A DNA stretch of 64,000 nucleotides, taken from positions 496,001 to 560,000 of the forward strand of contig JAKCOZ010000083.1 of assembly GCA_022605955.1 (NCBI GenBank), in the 5' to 3' direction. The notes under the pieces are model-generated. The model saw nothing but the letters and a program-made list of their open reading frames with translations. It was not told the DNA's origin and made no database searches. This DNA is from Rallus limicola (lineage: Eukaryota; Chordata; Aves; Gruiformes; Rallidae). Of the stretch, positions 46,421 through 58,116 are shown one piece after another. The translations under genes and the position numbers were made by a program. How positions within the stretch are numbered: the first letter of the stretch is position 1; the number at the start of each line of letters is the position of its first letter.

Positions 46421-48772
46421 AGCTATGCCTTTCATGCCTAGCTTCTTTACTTTGGGAGTTATTGCTGGACGTTTAGCATGTTTTGAACTGCAGTCTGCTA
46501 GGGCCGAGAAAAGCACCGTAGGAGGTTCCAGGCATGTTCCCTCTTTCCAGGCAAAGGAAAAGGCTGAGAGCCAAAGTGACAGGGGCTGCTCGTGTGTCCT
46601 GTTAGGAGGTTTCAGACAAGCTATGCCTTTCAGGCCTAGCTTCTTTACTTTGGGAGTTATTGCTGGACGTTTAGCATGTTTTGAACTGCAGTCTGCTAGG
46701 GCCGAGAAAAGCACCGTAGGAGGTTCCAGGCATGTTCCCTCTTTCCAGGCAAAGGAAGAGGCTGAGAGCCAAAGTGACAGGGTCTGCTCGTGTGTCCTGT
46801 TAGGAGGTTTCAGACAAGCTATGCCTTTCAGGCCTAGCTTCTTTACTTTGGGAGTTATTGCTGGACGTTTAGCATGTTTTGAACTGCAGTCTGCTAGGGC
46901 CGAGAAAAGCACCGTAGGAGGTTCCAGGCATGTTCCCTCTTTCCAGGCAAAGGAAAAGGCTGAGAGCCAAAGTGACAGGGTCTGCTCGTGTGTCCTTTTA
47001 GGAGGTTTCAGACAAGCTATGCCTTTCAGGCCTAGCTTCTATACTTTGGGAGTTATTGCTGGACGTTTAGCATGTTTTGAACTGCAGTCTGCTAGGGCCG
47101 AGAAAAGCACCGTAGGAGGTTCCAGGCATGTTCCCTCTTTCCAGGCAAAGGAAAAGGCTGAGAGCCAAAGTGACAGGGTCTGCTCGTGTGTCCTGTTAGG
47201 AGGTTTCAGACAAGCTATGCCTTTCAGGCCTAGCTTCTATACTTTGGGAGTTATTGCTGGACGTTTAGCATGTTTTGAACTGCAGTCTGCTAGGGCCGAG
47301 AAAAGCACCGTAGGAGGTTCCAGGCATGTTCCCTCTTTCCAGGCAAAGGAAAAGGCTGAGAGCCAAAGTGACAGGGGCTGCTCGTGTGTCCTGTTAGGAG
47401 GTTTCAGACAAGCTATGCCTTTCAGGCCTAGCTTCTTTACTTTGGGAGTTATTGCTGGACATTTAGCATGTTTTGAACTGCAGTCTGCTAGGGCCGAGAA
47501 AAGCACCGTAGGAGGTTCCAGGCATGTTCCCTCTTTCCAGGCAAAGGAAAAGGCTGAGAGCCAAAGTGACAGGGGCTGCTCGTGTGTCCTGTTAGGAGGT
47601 TTCAGACAAGCTATGCCTTTCAGGCCTAGCTTCTTTACTTTGGGAGTTATTGCTGGACGTTTAGCATGTTTTGAACTGCAGTCTGCTAGGGCCGAGAAAA
47701 TCACCGTAGGAGGTTCCAGGTATGTTCCCTCTTTCCAGGCAAAGGAAAAGGCTGAGAGCCAAAGTGACAGGGTCTGCTCGTGTGTCCTGTTAGGAGGTTT
47801 CAGACAAGCTATGCCTTTCAGGCCTAGCTTCTTTACTTTGGGAGTTATTGCTGGACGTTTAGCATGTTTTGAACTGCAGTCTGCTAGGGCCGAGAAAAGC
47901 ACCGTAGTAGGTTCCAGGCATGTTCCCTCTTTCCAGGCAAAGGAAAAGGCTGAGAGCCAAAGTGACAAGGTCTGCTCGGGTGTCCTGTTAGGAGGTTTCA
48001 GACAAGCTATGCCTTTCAGGCCTAGCTTCTTTACTTTGGGAGTTATTGCTGGACGTTTAGCATGTTTTGAACTGCAGTCTGCTAGGGCCGAGAAAAGCAC
48101 CGTAGGAGGTTCCAGGCATGTTCCCTCTTTCCAAGCAAAGGAAAAAGCTGAGAGCCAAAGTGAAAGGGTTTGCTCGTGTGTCCTGTTAGGAGGTTTCAGA
48201 CAAGCTATGCCTTTCAGGCCTAGCTTCTTTATTTTGGGAGTTATTGCTGGACGTTTAGCATGTTTTGAATTGCAGTCTGCTAGGGCCGAGAAAAGCACCG
48301 TAGGAGGTTCCAGGCATGTTCCCTCTTTCCAGGCAAAGGAAAAGGCTGAGAGCCAAAGTGACAGGGTCTGCTTGTGTGTCCTGTTAGGAGGTTTCAGACA
48401 AGCTATGCCTTTCAGGCCTAGCTTCTTTACTTTGGGAGTTATTGCTGGACGTTTAGCATGTTTTGAACTGCAGTCTGCTAGGGCCGAGAAAAGCACCGTA
48501 GGAGGTTCCAGGCATGTTCCCTCTTTCCAGGCAAAGGAAAAGGCTGAGAACCAAAGTGACAGGGGCTGCTCGTGTGTCATGTTAGGAGGTTTCAGACAAG
48601 CTATGCCTTTCTGGCCTAGCTTCTTTACTTTGGGAGTTATTGCTGGACGTTTAGCATGTTTTGAATTGCAGTCTGCTAGGGCCGAGAAAAGCACCGTAGG
48701 AGGTTCCAGGCATGTTCCCTCTTTCCAGGCAAAGGAAAAGGCTGAGAGCCAAAGTGACAGGGTCTGCTCGTG

Positions 48773-48843
48773 TGTCCTGTTAGGAGGTTTCAGACAAGCT
48801 ATGCCTTTCAGGCCTAGCTTGTCTGAAACCTCCTAACAGGACA
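48773..48843. repeat. Type B foldback 5
   Basis: Perfect arms. The right-hand unit again has CTGATAGGG, and the monomers after it resemble those after foldback 3. Confidence 0.95.
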
Positions 48844-51800
48844 AGCTATGCCTTTCATGCCTAGCTTCTTTACTTTGGGAGTTATTGCTGGACGTTTAGC
48901 ATGTTTTGAACTGCAGTCTGATAGGGCCGAGAAAAGCACCGTAGGAGGTTCCAGGCATGTTCCCTCTTTCCAGGCAAAGGAAAAGGCTGAGAGCCAAAGT
49001 GACAGGGTCTGCTCGTGTGTCCTGTTAGGAGGTTTCAGACAAGCTATGCCTTTCAGGCCTAGCTTCTTTACTTTGGGAGTTATTACTGGACGTTTAGCAT
49101 GTTTTGAACTGCAGTCTGCTAGGGCCGAGAAAAGCACCGTAGGAGGTTCCAGGCATGTTCCCTCTTTCCAGGCAAAGGAAAAGGCTGAGAGCCAAAGTGA
49201 CAGGTGCTGCTCATGTGTCCTGTTAGGAGGTTTCAGACAATCTATGCCTTTCAGGCCTAGCTTCTTTACTTTGGGAGTTATTGCTGGACGTTTAGCATGT
49301 TTTGAACTGCAGTCTGCTAGGGCCGAGAAAAGCACCGTAGGAGGTTCCAGGCATGTTCCCTCTTTCCAGGCAAAGGAAAAGGCTGAGAGCCAAAGTGACA
49401 GGGTCTGCTCGGGTGTCCTGTTAGGAGGTTTCAGACAAGCTATGCCTTTCAGGCCTCGCTTCTTTACTTTGGGAGTTATTGCTGGACATTTAGTATGTTT
49501 TGAATTGCAGTCTGCTAGGGCCGAGAAAAGCACCGTAGGAGGTTCCAGGCATGTTCCCTCTTTCCAGGCAAAGGAAAAGGCTGAGAGCCAAAGTGACAGG
49601 GTCTGCTTGTGTGTCCTGTTAGGAGGTTTCAGACAAGCTATGCCTTTCAGGCCGAGCTTCTTTACTTTGGGAGTTATTGCTGGACGTTTAGCATGTTTTG
49701 AACTGCAGTCTGCTAGGGCCGAGAAAAGCACCGTAGGAGGTTCCAGGCATGTTCCCTCTTTCCAGGCAAAGGAAAAGGCTGAGAGCCAAAGTGACAGGGT
49801 CTGCTCGTGTGTCCTGTTAGGAGGTTTCAGACAAGCTATGCCTTTCAGGCCTAGTTTCTTTACTTTGGGAGTTATTGCTGGACGTTTAGCATGTTTTGAA
49901 CTGCAGTCTGCTAGGGCCGAGAAAAGCACCGTAGGAGGTTCCAGGCATGTTCCCTCTTTCCAGGCAAAGGAAAAGGCTGAGAACCAAAGTGACAGGGGCT
50001 GCTCGTGTGTCATGTTAGGAGGTTTCAGACAAGCTATGCCTTTCAGGCCTAGCTTCTTTACTTTGGGAGTTATTGCTGGACGTTTAGCATGTTTTGAACT
50101 GCAGTCTGCTAGGGCCGAGAAAAGCACCGTAGGAGGTTCCAGGCATGTTCCCTCTTTCCAGGCAAAGGAAAAGGCTGAGAGCCAAAGTGACAGGGGCTGC
50201 TCGTGTGTCCTGTTAGGAGGTTTCAGACAAGCTATGCCTTTCAGGCCTAGCTTCTTTACTTTGGGAGTTATTGCTGGACGTTTAGCATGTTTTGAACTGC
50301 AGTCTGCCAGGGCCGAGAAAAGCACCGTAGGAGGTTCCAGGCATGTTCCCTCTTTCCAGGCAAAGGAAAAGGCTGAGAGCCAAAGTGACAGGGTCTGCTC
50401 GTGTGTCCTGTTAGGAGGTTTCAGACAAGCTATGCCTTTCAGGCCTAGCTTCTTTACTTTGGGAGTTTTTGCTGGACGTTTAGCATGTTTTGAATTGCAG
50501 TCTGCTAGGCCCGAGAAAAGCACCGTAGGAGGTTCCAGGCATGTTCCCTCTTTCCAGGCAAAGGAAAAGGCTGAGAGCCAAAGTGACAGGGTCTGCTTGT
50601 GTGTCCTGTTAGGAGGTTTCAGACAAGCTATGCCTTTCAGGCCTAGCTTCTTTACTTTGGGAGTTATTGCTGGACGTTTAGCATGTTTTGAACTGCAGTC
50701 TGCTAGGGCCGAGAAAAGCACCGTAGGAGGTTCCAGGCATGTTCCCTCTTTCCAGGCAAAGGAAAAGGCTGAGAGCCAAAGTGACAGGGTCTGCTCGTGT
50801 GTCCTGTTAGGAGGTTTCAGACAAGCTATGCCTTTCATGCCTAGCTTCTTTACTTTGGGAGTTATTGCTGGACGTTTAGCATGTTTTGAACTGCAGTCTG
50901 CTAGGGCCGAGAAAAGCACCGTAGGAGGTTCCAGGCATGTTCCCTCTTTCCAGGCAAAGGAAAAGGCTGAGAGCCAAAGTGACAGGGTCTGCTCGTGTGT
51001 CCTGTTAGGAGGTTTCAGACAAGCTATGCCTTTCAGGCCTAGCTTCTTTACTTTGGGAGTTATTGCTGGACGTTTAGCATGTTTTGAATTGCAGTGTGCT
51101 AGGGCCGAGAAAAGCACCGTAGGAGGTTCCAGGCATGTTCCCTCTTTCCAGGCAAAGGAAAAGGCTGAGAGCCAAAGTGACAGGGGCTGCTCGTGTTTCC
51201 TGTTAGGAGGTTTCAGACAAGCTATGCCTTTCAGGCCTAGCTTCTTTACTTTGGGAGTTATTGCTGGACGTTTAGCATGTTTTGAACTGCAGTCTGCTAG
51301 GGCCGAGAAAAGCACCGTAGGAGGTTCCAGGCATGTTCCCTCTTTCCAGGCAAAGGAAAAGGCTGAGAGCCAAAGTGACAGGGTCTGCTCGTGTGTCCTG
51401 TTAGGAGGTTTCAGACAAGCTATGCCTTTCAGGCCTAGCTTCTTTACTTTGGGAGTTATTGCTGGACGTTTAGCATGTTTTGAACTGCAGTCTGCTAGGG
51501 CCGAGAAAAGCACCGTAGGAGGTTCCAGGCATGTTCCCTCTTTCCAGGCAAAGGAAAAGGCTGAGAGCCAAAGTGACAGGTGCTGCTCATGTGTCCTGTT
51601 AGGAGGTTTCAGACAAGCTATGCCTTTCAGGCCTAGCTTCTTTACTTTGGGAGTTATTGCTGGACGTTTAGCATGTTTTGAACTGCAGTCTGCTAGGGCC
51701 GAGAAAAGCACCGTAGGAGGTTCCAGGCATGTTCCCTCTTTCCAGGCAAAGGAAAAGGCTGAGAGCCAAAGTGACAGGGTCTGCTCGGGTGTCCTGTTAG

Positions 51801-51987
51801 GAGGTTTCAGACAAGCTATGCCTTTCAGGCCTAGCTTCTTTACTTTGGGAGTTATTGCTGGACGTTTAGCATGTTTTGAATTGCAGTCTGCTAGGGCCGA
51901 GAAAAGCACCGTAGGAGGTTCCAGGCATGTTCCCTCTTTCCAGGCAAAGGAAAAGGCTGAGAGCCAAAGTGACAGGGTCTGCTCGTG

Positions 51988-52058
51988 TGTCCTGTTAGGA
52001 GGTTTCAGACAAGCTATGCCTTTCAGGCCTAGCTTGTCTGAAACCTCCTAACAGGACA
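51988..52058. repeat. Type B foldback 6
   Basis: Perfect arms, 16 monomers after foldback 5. It is followed by a GGGGCTG unit, a GGTCTG unit and a CTTCTATAC unit, the same order as after foldback 8. Confidence 0.95.
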
Positions 52059-53349
52059 AGCTATGCCTTTCATGCCTAGCTTCTTTACTTTGGGAGTTAT
52101 TGCTGGACGTTTAGCATGTTTTGAACTGCAGTCTGCTAGGGCCGAGAAAAGCACCGTAGGAGGTTCCAGGCATGTTCCCTCTTTCCAGGCAAAGGAAAAG
52201 GCTGAGAGCCAAAGTGACAGGGGCTGCTCGTGTGTCCTGTTAGGAGGTTTCAGACAAGCTATGCCTTTCAGGCCTAGCTTCTTTACTTTGGGAGTTATTG
52301 CTGGACGTTTAGCATGTTTTGAACTGCAGTCTGCTAGGGCCGAGAAAAGCACCGTAGGAGGTTCCAGGCATGTTCCCTCTTTCCAGGCAAAGGAAAAGGC
52401 TGAGAGCCAAAGTGACAGGGTCTGCTCGTGTGTCCTGTTAGGAGGTTTCAGACAATCTATGCCTTTCAGGCCTAGCTTCTATACTTTGGGAGTTATTGCT
52501 GGACGTTTAGCATGTTTTGAACTGCAGTCTGCTAGGGCCGAGAAAAGCACCATAGGAGGTTCCAGGCATGTTCCCTCTTTCCAGGCAAAGGAAAAGGCTT
52601 AGAGCCAAAGTGACAGGGGCTGCTTGTGTGTCCTGTTAGGAGGTTTCAGACAAGCTATGCCTTTCAGGCCTAGCTTCTTTACTTTGGGAGTTATTGCTGG
52701 ACGTTGAGCATGTTTTGAACTGCAGTCTGCTAGGGCCGAGAAAAGCACCGTAGGAGGTTCCAGGCATGTTCCCTCTTTCCAGGCAAAGGAAAAGGCTGAG
52801 AGCGAAAGTGACAGGGGCTGCTCGTGTGTCCTGTTAGGAGGTTTCAGACAAGCTATGCCTTTCAGGCCTAGCTTCTTTACTTTGGGAGTTATTGCTGGAC
52901 GTTTAGCATGTTTTGAACTGCAGTCTGCTAGGGCCGAGAAAAGCACCATAGGAGGTTCCAGGCATGTTCCCTCTTTCCAGGCAAAGGAAAAGGCTGAGAG
53001 CCAAACTGACAGGGTCTGCTTGTGTGTCCTGTTAGGAGGTTTCAGACAAGCTATGCCTTTCATGCCTAGCTTCTTTACTTTGGGAGTTATTGCTGGACGT
53101 TTAGCATGTTTTGAACTGCAGTCTGCTAGGGCCGAGAAAAGCACCGTAGGAGGTTCCAGGCATGTTCCCTCTTTCCAGGCAAAGGAAAAGGCTGAGAGCC
53201 AAAGTGACAGGGTCTGCTCGTGTGTCCTGTTAGGAGGTTTCAGACAAGCTATGCCTTTCAGGCCTAGCTTCTTTACTTTGGGAGTTATTGCTGGACGTTT
53301 AGCATGTTTTGAACTGCAGTCTGCTAGGGCCGAGAAAAGCACCGTAGGA

Positions 53350-53859
53350 GGTTCCAGGCATGTTCCCTCTTTCCAGGCAAAGGAAAAGGCTGAGAGCCAA
53401 AGTGACAGGGTCTGCTCGTGTGTCCTGTTAGGAGGTTTCAGACAAGCTATGCCTTTCAGGCCTAGCTTCTTTACTTTGGGAGTTATTGCTGGACGTTGAG
53501 CATGTTTTGAACTGCAGTCTGCTAGGGCCGAGAAAAGCACCGTAGGAGGTTCCAGGCATGTTCCCTCTTTCCAGGCAAAGGAATAGGCTGAGAGCCAAAG
53601 TGACAGGGTCTGCTCGTGTGTCCTGTTAGGAGGTTTCAGACAAGCTATGCCTTTCAGGCCTAGCTTCTTTACTTTGGGAGTTATTGCTGGACGTTTAGCA
53701 TGTTTTGAATTGCAGTCTGCTAGGGCCGAGAAAAGCACCGTAGGAGGTTCCAGGCATGTTCCCTCTTTCCAGGCAAAGGAAAAGGCTGAGAGCCAAAGTG
53801 ACAGGGTCTGACGTGTGTCCTGTTAGAAGGTTTCAGACAAGCTATGCCTTTTTAGGCCT
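53350..53859 (+). repeat. 641-bp-spaced duplicate, left copy
   Basis: Rare variants GTTGAGCATG (53495), GGAATAGGC (53580), GAATTGCAG (53708) and GTTAGAAGG (53822) lie in order just before type B foldback 7. Confidence 0.75.
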
Positions 53860-53887
53860 AGCTTGTCTGAAACCTCCTAACAGGACA
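53816..53887. repeat. Type B foldback 7, degenerate
   Basis: The left arm has one mismatch (GTTAGAAGG instead of GTTAGGAGG). The core is one base longer and changed (CCTTTTTAGGCCT instead of CCTTTCAGGCCT). Just upstream CTCG is replaced by ACG (53811). These are the only damaged core and flank among the eight copies. Confidence 0.9.
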
Positions 53888-53990
53888 AGCTATGCCTTTC
53901 ATGCCTAGCTTCTTTACTTTGGGAGTTATTGCTGGACGTTTAGCATGTTTTGAACTGCAGTCTGCTAGGGCCGAGAAAAGCACCGTAGGA

Positions 53991-54500
53991 GGTTCCAGGC
54001 ATGTTCCCTCTTTCCAGGCAAAGGAAAAGGCTGAGAGCCAAAGTGACAGGGTCTGCTCGTGTGTCCTGTTAGGAGGTTTCAGACAAGCTATGCCTTTCAG
54101 GCCTAGCTTCTTTACTTTGGGAGTTATTGCTGGACGTTGAGCATGTTTTGAACTGCAGTCTGCTAGGGCCGAGAAAAGCACCGTAGGAGGTTCCAGGCAT
54201 GTTCCCTCTTTCCAGGCAAAGGAATAGGCTGAGAGCCAAAGTGACAGGGTCTGCTCGTGTGTTCTGTTAGGAGGTTTCAGACAAGCTATGCCTTTCAGGC
54301 CTAGCTTCTTTACTTTGGGAGTTATTGCTGGACGTTTAGCATGTTTTGAATTGCAGTCTGCTAGGGCCGAGAAAAGCACCGTAGGAGGTTCCAGGCATGT
54401 TCCCTCTTTCCAGGCAAAGGAAAAGGCTGAGAGCCAAAGTGACAGGGTCTGCTCGTGTGTCCTGTTAGAAGGTTTCAGACAAGCTATGCCTTTCAGGCCT
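53991..54500 (+). repeat. 641-bp-spaced duplicate, right copy
   Basis: The same rare variants recur 641 bp downstream (three monomers plus 47 bp), ending at type B foldback 8. This looks like a local tandem duplication that included one foldback. Confidence 0.75.
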
Positions 54501-54528
54501 AGCTTGTCTGAAACCTCCTAACAGGACA
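54458..54528. repeat. Type B foldback 8 (last copy)
   Basis: It shares the left-arm GTTAGAAGG mismatch with foldback 7, 641 bp upstream, but has a normal core. The mismatch therefore predates the local duplication, and the core damage in foldback 7 came after it. Confidence 0.95.
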
Positions 54529-56699
54529 AGCTATGCCTTTCATGCCTAGCTTCTTTACTTTGGGAGTTATTGCTGGACGTTTAGCATGTTTTGAACTGCA
54601 GTCTGCTAGGGCCGAGAAAAGCACCGTAGGAGGTTCCAGGCATGTTCCCTCTTTCCAGGCAAAGGAAAAGGCTGAGAGCCAAAGTGACAGGGGCTGCTCG
54701 TGTGTCCTGTTAGGAGGTTTCAGACAAGCTATGCCTTTCAGGCCTAGCTTCTTTACTTTGGGAGTTATTGCTGGACGTTTAGCATGTTTTGAACTGCAGT
54801 CTGCTAGGGCCGAGAAAAGCACCGTAGGAGGTTCCAGGCATGTTCCCTCTTTCCAGGCAAAGGAAAAGGCTGAGAGCCAAAGTGACAGGGTCTGCTCGTG
54901 TGTCCTGTTAGGAGGTTTCAGACAAGCTATGCCTTTCAGGCCTAGCTTCTATACTTTGGGAGTTATTGCTGGACGTTTAGCATGTTTTGAACTGCAGTCT
55001 GCTAGGGCCGAGAAAAGCACCGTAGGAGGTTCCAGGCATGTTCCCTCTTTCCAGGCAAAGGAAAAGGCTGAGAGCCAAAGTGACAGGGGCTGCTCGTGTG
55101 TCCTGTTAGGAGGTTTCAGACAAGCTATGCCTTTCAGGCCTAGCTTCTTTACTTTGGGAGTTATTGCTGGACGTTGAGCATGTTTTGAACTGCAGTCTGC
55201 TAGGGCCGAGAAAAGCACCGTAGGAGGTTCCAGGCATGTTCCCTCTTTCCAGGCAAAGGTAAAGGCTGAGAGCCAAAGTGACAGGGTCTGCTCGTGTGTC
55301 CTGTTAGGAGGTTTCAGACAAGCTATGCCTTTCAGGCCTAGCTTCTTTACTTTGGGAGTTATTGCTGGACGTTGAGCATGTTTTGAACTGCAGTCTGCTA
55401 GGGCCGAGAAAAGCACCGTAGGAGGTTCCAGGCATGTTCCCTCTTTCCAGGCAAAGGAAAAGGCTGAGAGCCAAAGTGACAGGGGCTGCTCGTGTGTCCT
55501 GTTAGGAGGTTTCAGACAAGCTATGCCTTTCAGGCCTAGCTTCTTTACTTTGGGAGTTATTGCTGGACGTTTAGCATGTTTTGAACTGCAGTCTGCTAGG
55601 GCCGAGAAAAGCACCGTAGGAGGTTCCAGGCATGTTCCCTCTTTCCAGGCAAAGGAAAAGGCTGAGAGCCAAAGTGACAGGGTCTGCTCGTGTGTCCTGT
55701 TAGGAGGTTTCAGACAAGCTATGCCTTTCAGGCCTAGCTTCTTTACTTTGGGAGTTATTGCTGGACGTTTAGCATGTTTTGAACTGCAGTCTGCTAGGGC
55801 CGAGAAAAGCACCGTAGGAGGTTCCAGGCATGTTCCCTCTTTCCAGGCAAAGGAAAAGGCTGAGAGCCAAAGTGACAGGGGCTGCTCGTGTGTCCTGTTA
55901 GGAGGTTTCAGACAACCTATGCCTTTCATGCCTAGCTTCTTTACTTTGGGAGTTATTGCTGGACGTTTAGCATGTTTTGAGCTGCAGTCTGCTAGGGCCG
56001 AGAAAAGCACCGTAGGAGGTTCCAGGCATGTTCCCTCTTTCCAAGAAAAGGAAAAAGCTGAGAGCCAAAGTGAAAGTGTTTGCTCGTGTGTCCTGTTAGG
56101 AGGTTTCAGACAAGCTATGCCTTTCAGGCCTCGCTTCTTTACTTTGGGAGTTATTGCTGGACGTTTAGCATGTTTTGAATTGCAGTCTGCTAGGGCCGCG
56201 AAAAGCACCGTAGGAGGTTCCAGGCATGTTCCCTCTTTCCAGGCAAAGGAAAAGGCTGAGAGCCAAAGTGACAGGGTCTGCTTGTGTGTCCTGTTAGGAG
56301 GTTTCAGACAAGCTATGCCTTTCAGGCCTAGCTTCTTTACTTTGGGAGTTATTGCTGGACGTTTAGCATGTTTTGAACTGCAGTCTGCTAGGGCCGAGAA
56401 AAGCACCGTAGGAGGTTCCAGGCATGTTCCCTCTTTCCAGGAAAAGGAAAAGGCTGAGAGCCAAAGTAACAGGGGCTGCTCGTGTGTCCTGTTAGGAGGT
56501 TTCAGACAAGCTATGCCTTTCAGGCCTAGCTTCTTTACTTTGGGAGTTATTGCTGGACGTTTAGCATGTTTTGAACTGCAGTCTGCTAGGGCCGAGAAAA
56601 GCACCGTAGGAGGTTCCAGGCATGTTCCCTCTTTCCAGGCAAAGGAAAAGGCTGAGAGCCAAAGTGACAGGGGCTGCTCGTGTGTCCTGTTAGGAGGTT

Positions 56700-57450
56700 T
56701 CAGACAAGCTATGCCTTTCAGGCCTAGCTTCTTTACTTTGGGAGTTATTGCTGGACGTTTAGCATGTTTTGAACTGCAGTCTGCTAGGGCCGAGAAAAGC
56801 ACCGTAGGAGGTTCCAGGCATGTTCCCTCTTTCCAGGCAAAGGAAAAGGCTGAGAGCCAAAGTGTCAGGGGTTGCTCGTGTGTCCTGTTAGGAGGTTTCA
56901 GACAAGCTATGCCTTTCAGGCCTAGCTTCTTTACTTTGGGAGTTATTGCTGGACGTTTAGCATGTTTTGAACTGCAGTCTGCTAGGGCCGAGAAAAGCAC
57001 CGTAGGAGGTTCCAGGCATGTTCCCTCTTTCCAGGCAAAGGAAAAGGCTGAGAACCAAAGTGACAGGGGCTGCTCGTGTGTCATGTTAGGAGGTTTCAGA
57101 CAAGCTATGCCTTTCAGGCCTAGCTTCTTTACTTTGGGAGTTATTGCTGGACGTTTAGCATGTTTTGAACTGCAGTCTGCTAGGGCCGAGAAAAGCACCG
57201 TAGGAGGTTCCAGGCATGTTCCCTCTTTCCAGGCAAAGGAAAAGGCTGAGAGCCAAAGTGTCAGGGTCTGCTCGTGTGTCCTGTTAGGAGGTTTCAGACA
57301 AGCTATGCCTTTCAGGCCTAGCTTCTTTACTTTGGGAGTTATTGCTGGACGTTTATCATGTTTTGAATTGCAGTCTGCTAGGGCCGAGAAAAGCACCGTA
57401 GGAGGTTCCAGGCATGTTCCCTCTTTCCAGGCAAAGGAAAAGGCTGAGAG
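56700..57450 (+). repeat. 2772-bp-spaced duplicate, left copy
   Basis: Series of GTGTCAGGGGTTGC (56863), GAGAACC with GTCATG (57050), GTGTCAGGGTCTGC (57260) and GTTTATCATG with GAATTGCAG (57354). It recurs 14 monomers downstream; limits are approximate. Confidence 0.7.
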
Positions 57451-58091
57451 CCAAAGTGACAGGGTCTTCTTGTGTGTCCTGTTAGGAGGTTTCAGACAAG
57501 CTATGCCTTTCAGGCCTAGCTTCTTTACTTTGGGAGTTATTGCTGGACGTTTAGCATGTTTTGAACTGCAGTCTGCTAGGGCCGAGAAAAGCACCGTAGG
57601 AGGTTCCAGGCATGTTCCCTCTTTCCAGGCAAAGGAAAAGGCTGAGAGCCAAAGTGACAGGGGCTGCTCGTGTGTCCTGTCAGGAGGTTTCAGACAAGCT
57701 ATGCCTTTCATGCCTAGCTTCTTTACTTTGGGAGTTATTGCTGGACGTTTAGCATGTTTTGAACTGCAGTCTGCTAGGGCCGAGAAAAGCACCGTAGGAG
57801 GTTCCAGGCATGTTCCCTCTTTCCAGGCAAAGGAAAAGGCTGAGAGCCAAAGTGACAGGGTCTGCTCGTGTGTCCTGTTAGGAGGTTTCAGACAAGCTAT
57901 GCCTTTCAGGCCTAGCTTCTTTACTTTGGGAGTTATTGCTGGACGTTTAGCATGTTTTGAACTGCAGTCTGCTAGGGCCGAGAAAAGCACCGTAGGAAGT
58001 TCCAGGCATGTTCCCTCTTTCCAGGCAAAGGAAAAGGCTGAGAGCCAAAGTGACAGGGTCTGCTCGTGTGTCCTGTTAGGAGGTTTCAGAC

Positions 58092-58116
58092 AAGCTAGGC
58101 CTGAAAGGCCTAGCTT
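58092..58116. repeat. Inverted hairpin core in an ordinary monomer
   Basis: The unit has AAGCTAGGCCT (58092-58102) and AGGCCTAGCTT (58106-58116) around GAA, an 11-bp perfect palindrome with a 3-nt loop. It equals the usual quasi-palindrome with its 13-nt core flipped, plus one further base change (A to C at 58110) that completes the symmetry. No insertion accompanies it. Confidence 0.9.

Larger units (their letters stand above)
34923..54528 (+). repeat. Domain 3: region with type B foldbacks
   Basis: Eight 47-bp foldback insertions occur here and nowhere else in the window. Intervals between them are 17, 8, 32, 12, 16, 9 and 3 monomers, less regular than in domain 1. Because 47 is not a multiple of three, each insertion shifts the frame and introduces a stop on the plus strand. 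Four copies (first, second, third, fifth) are followed by a unit carrying CTGATAGGG instead of CTGCTAGGG. The other four are not, so two lineages are present. Confidence 0.85.

Noticed and set aside
4100..54528. Foldbacks as chimeric-read or assembly artefacts
   Set aside because: Twenty copies with constant breakpoints, conserved spacing and linked private variants are not expected from random chimeras. Raw reads would still be the decisive test.
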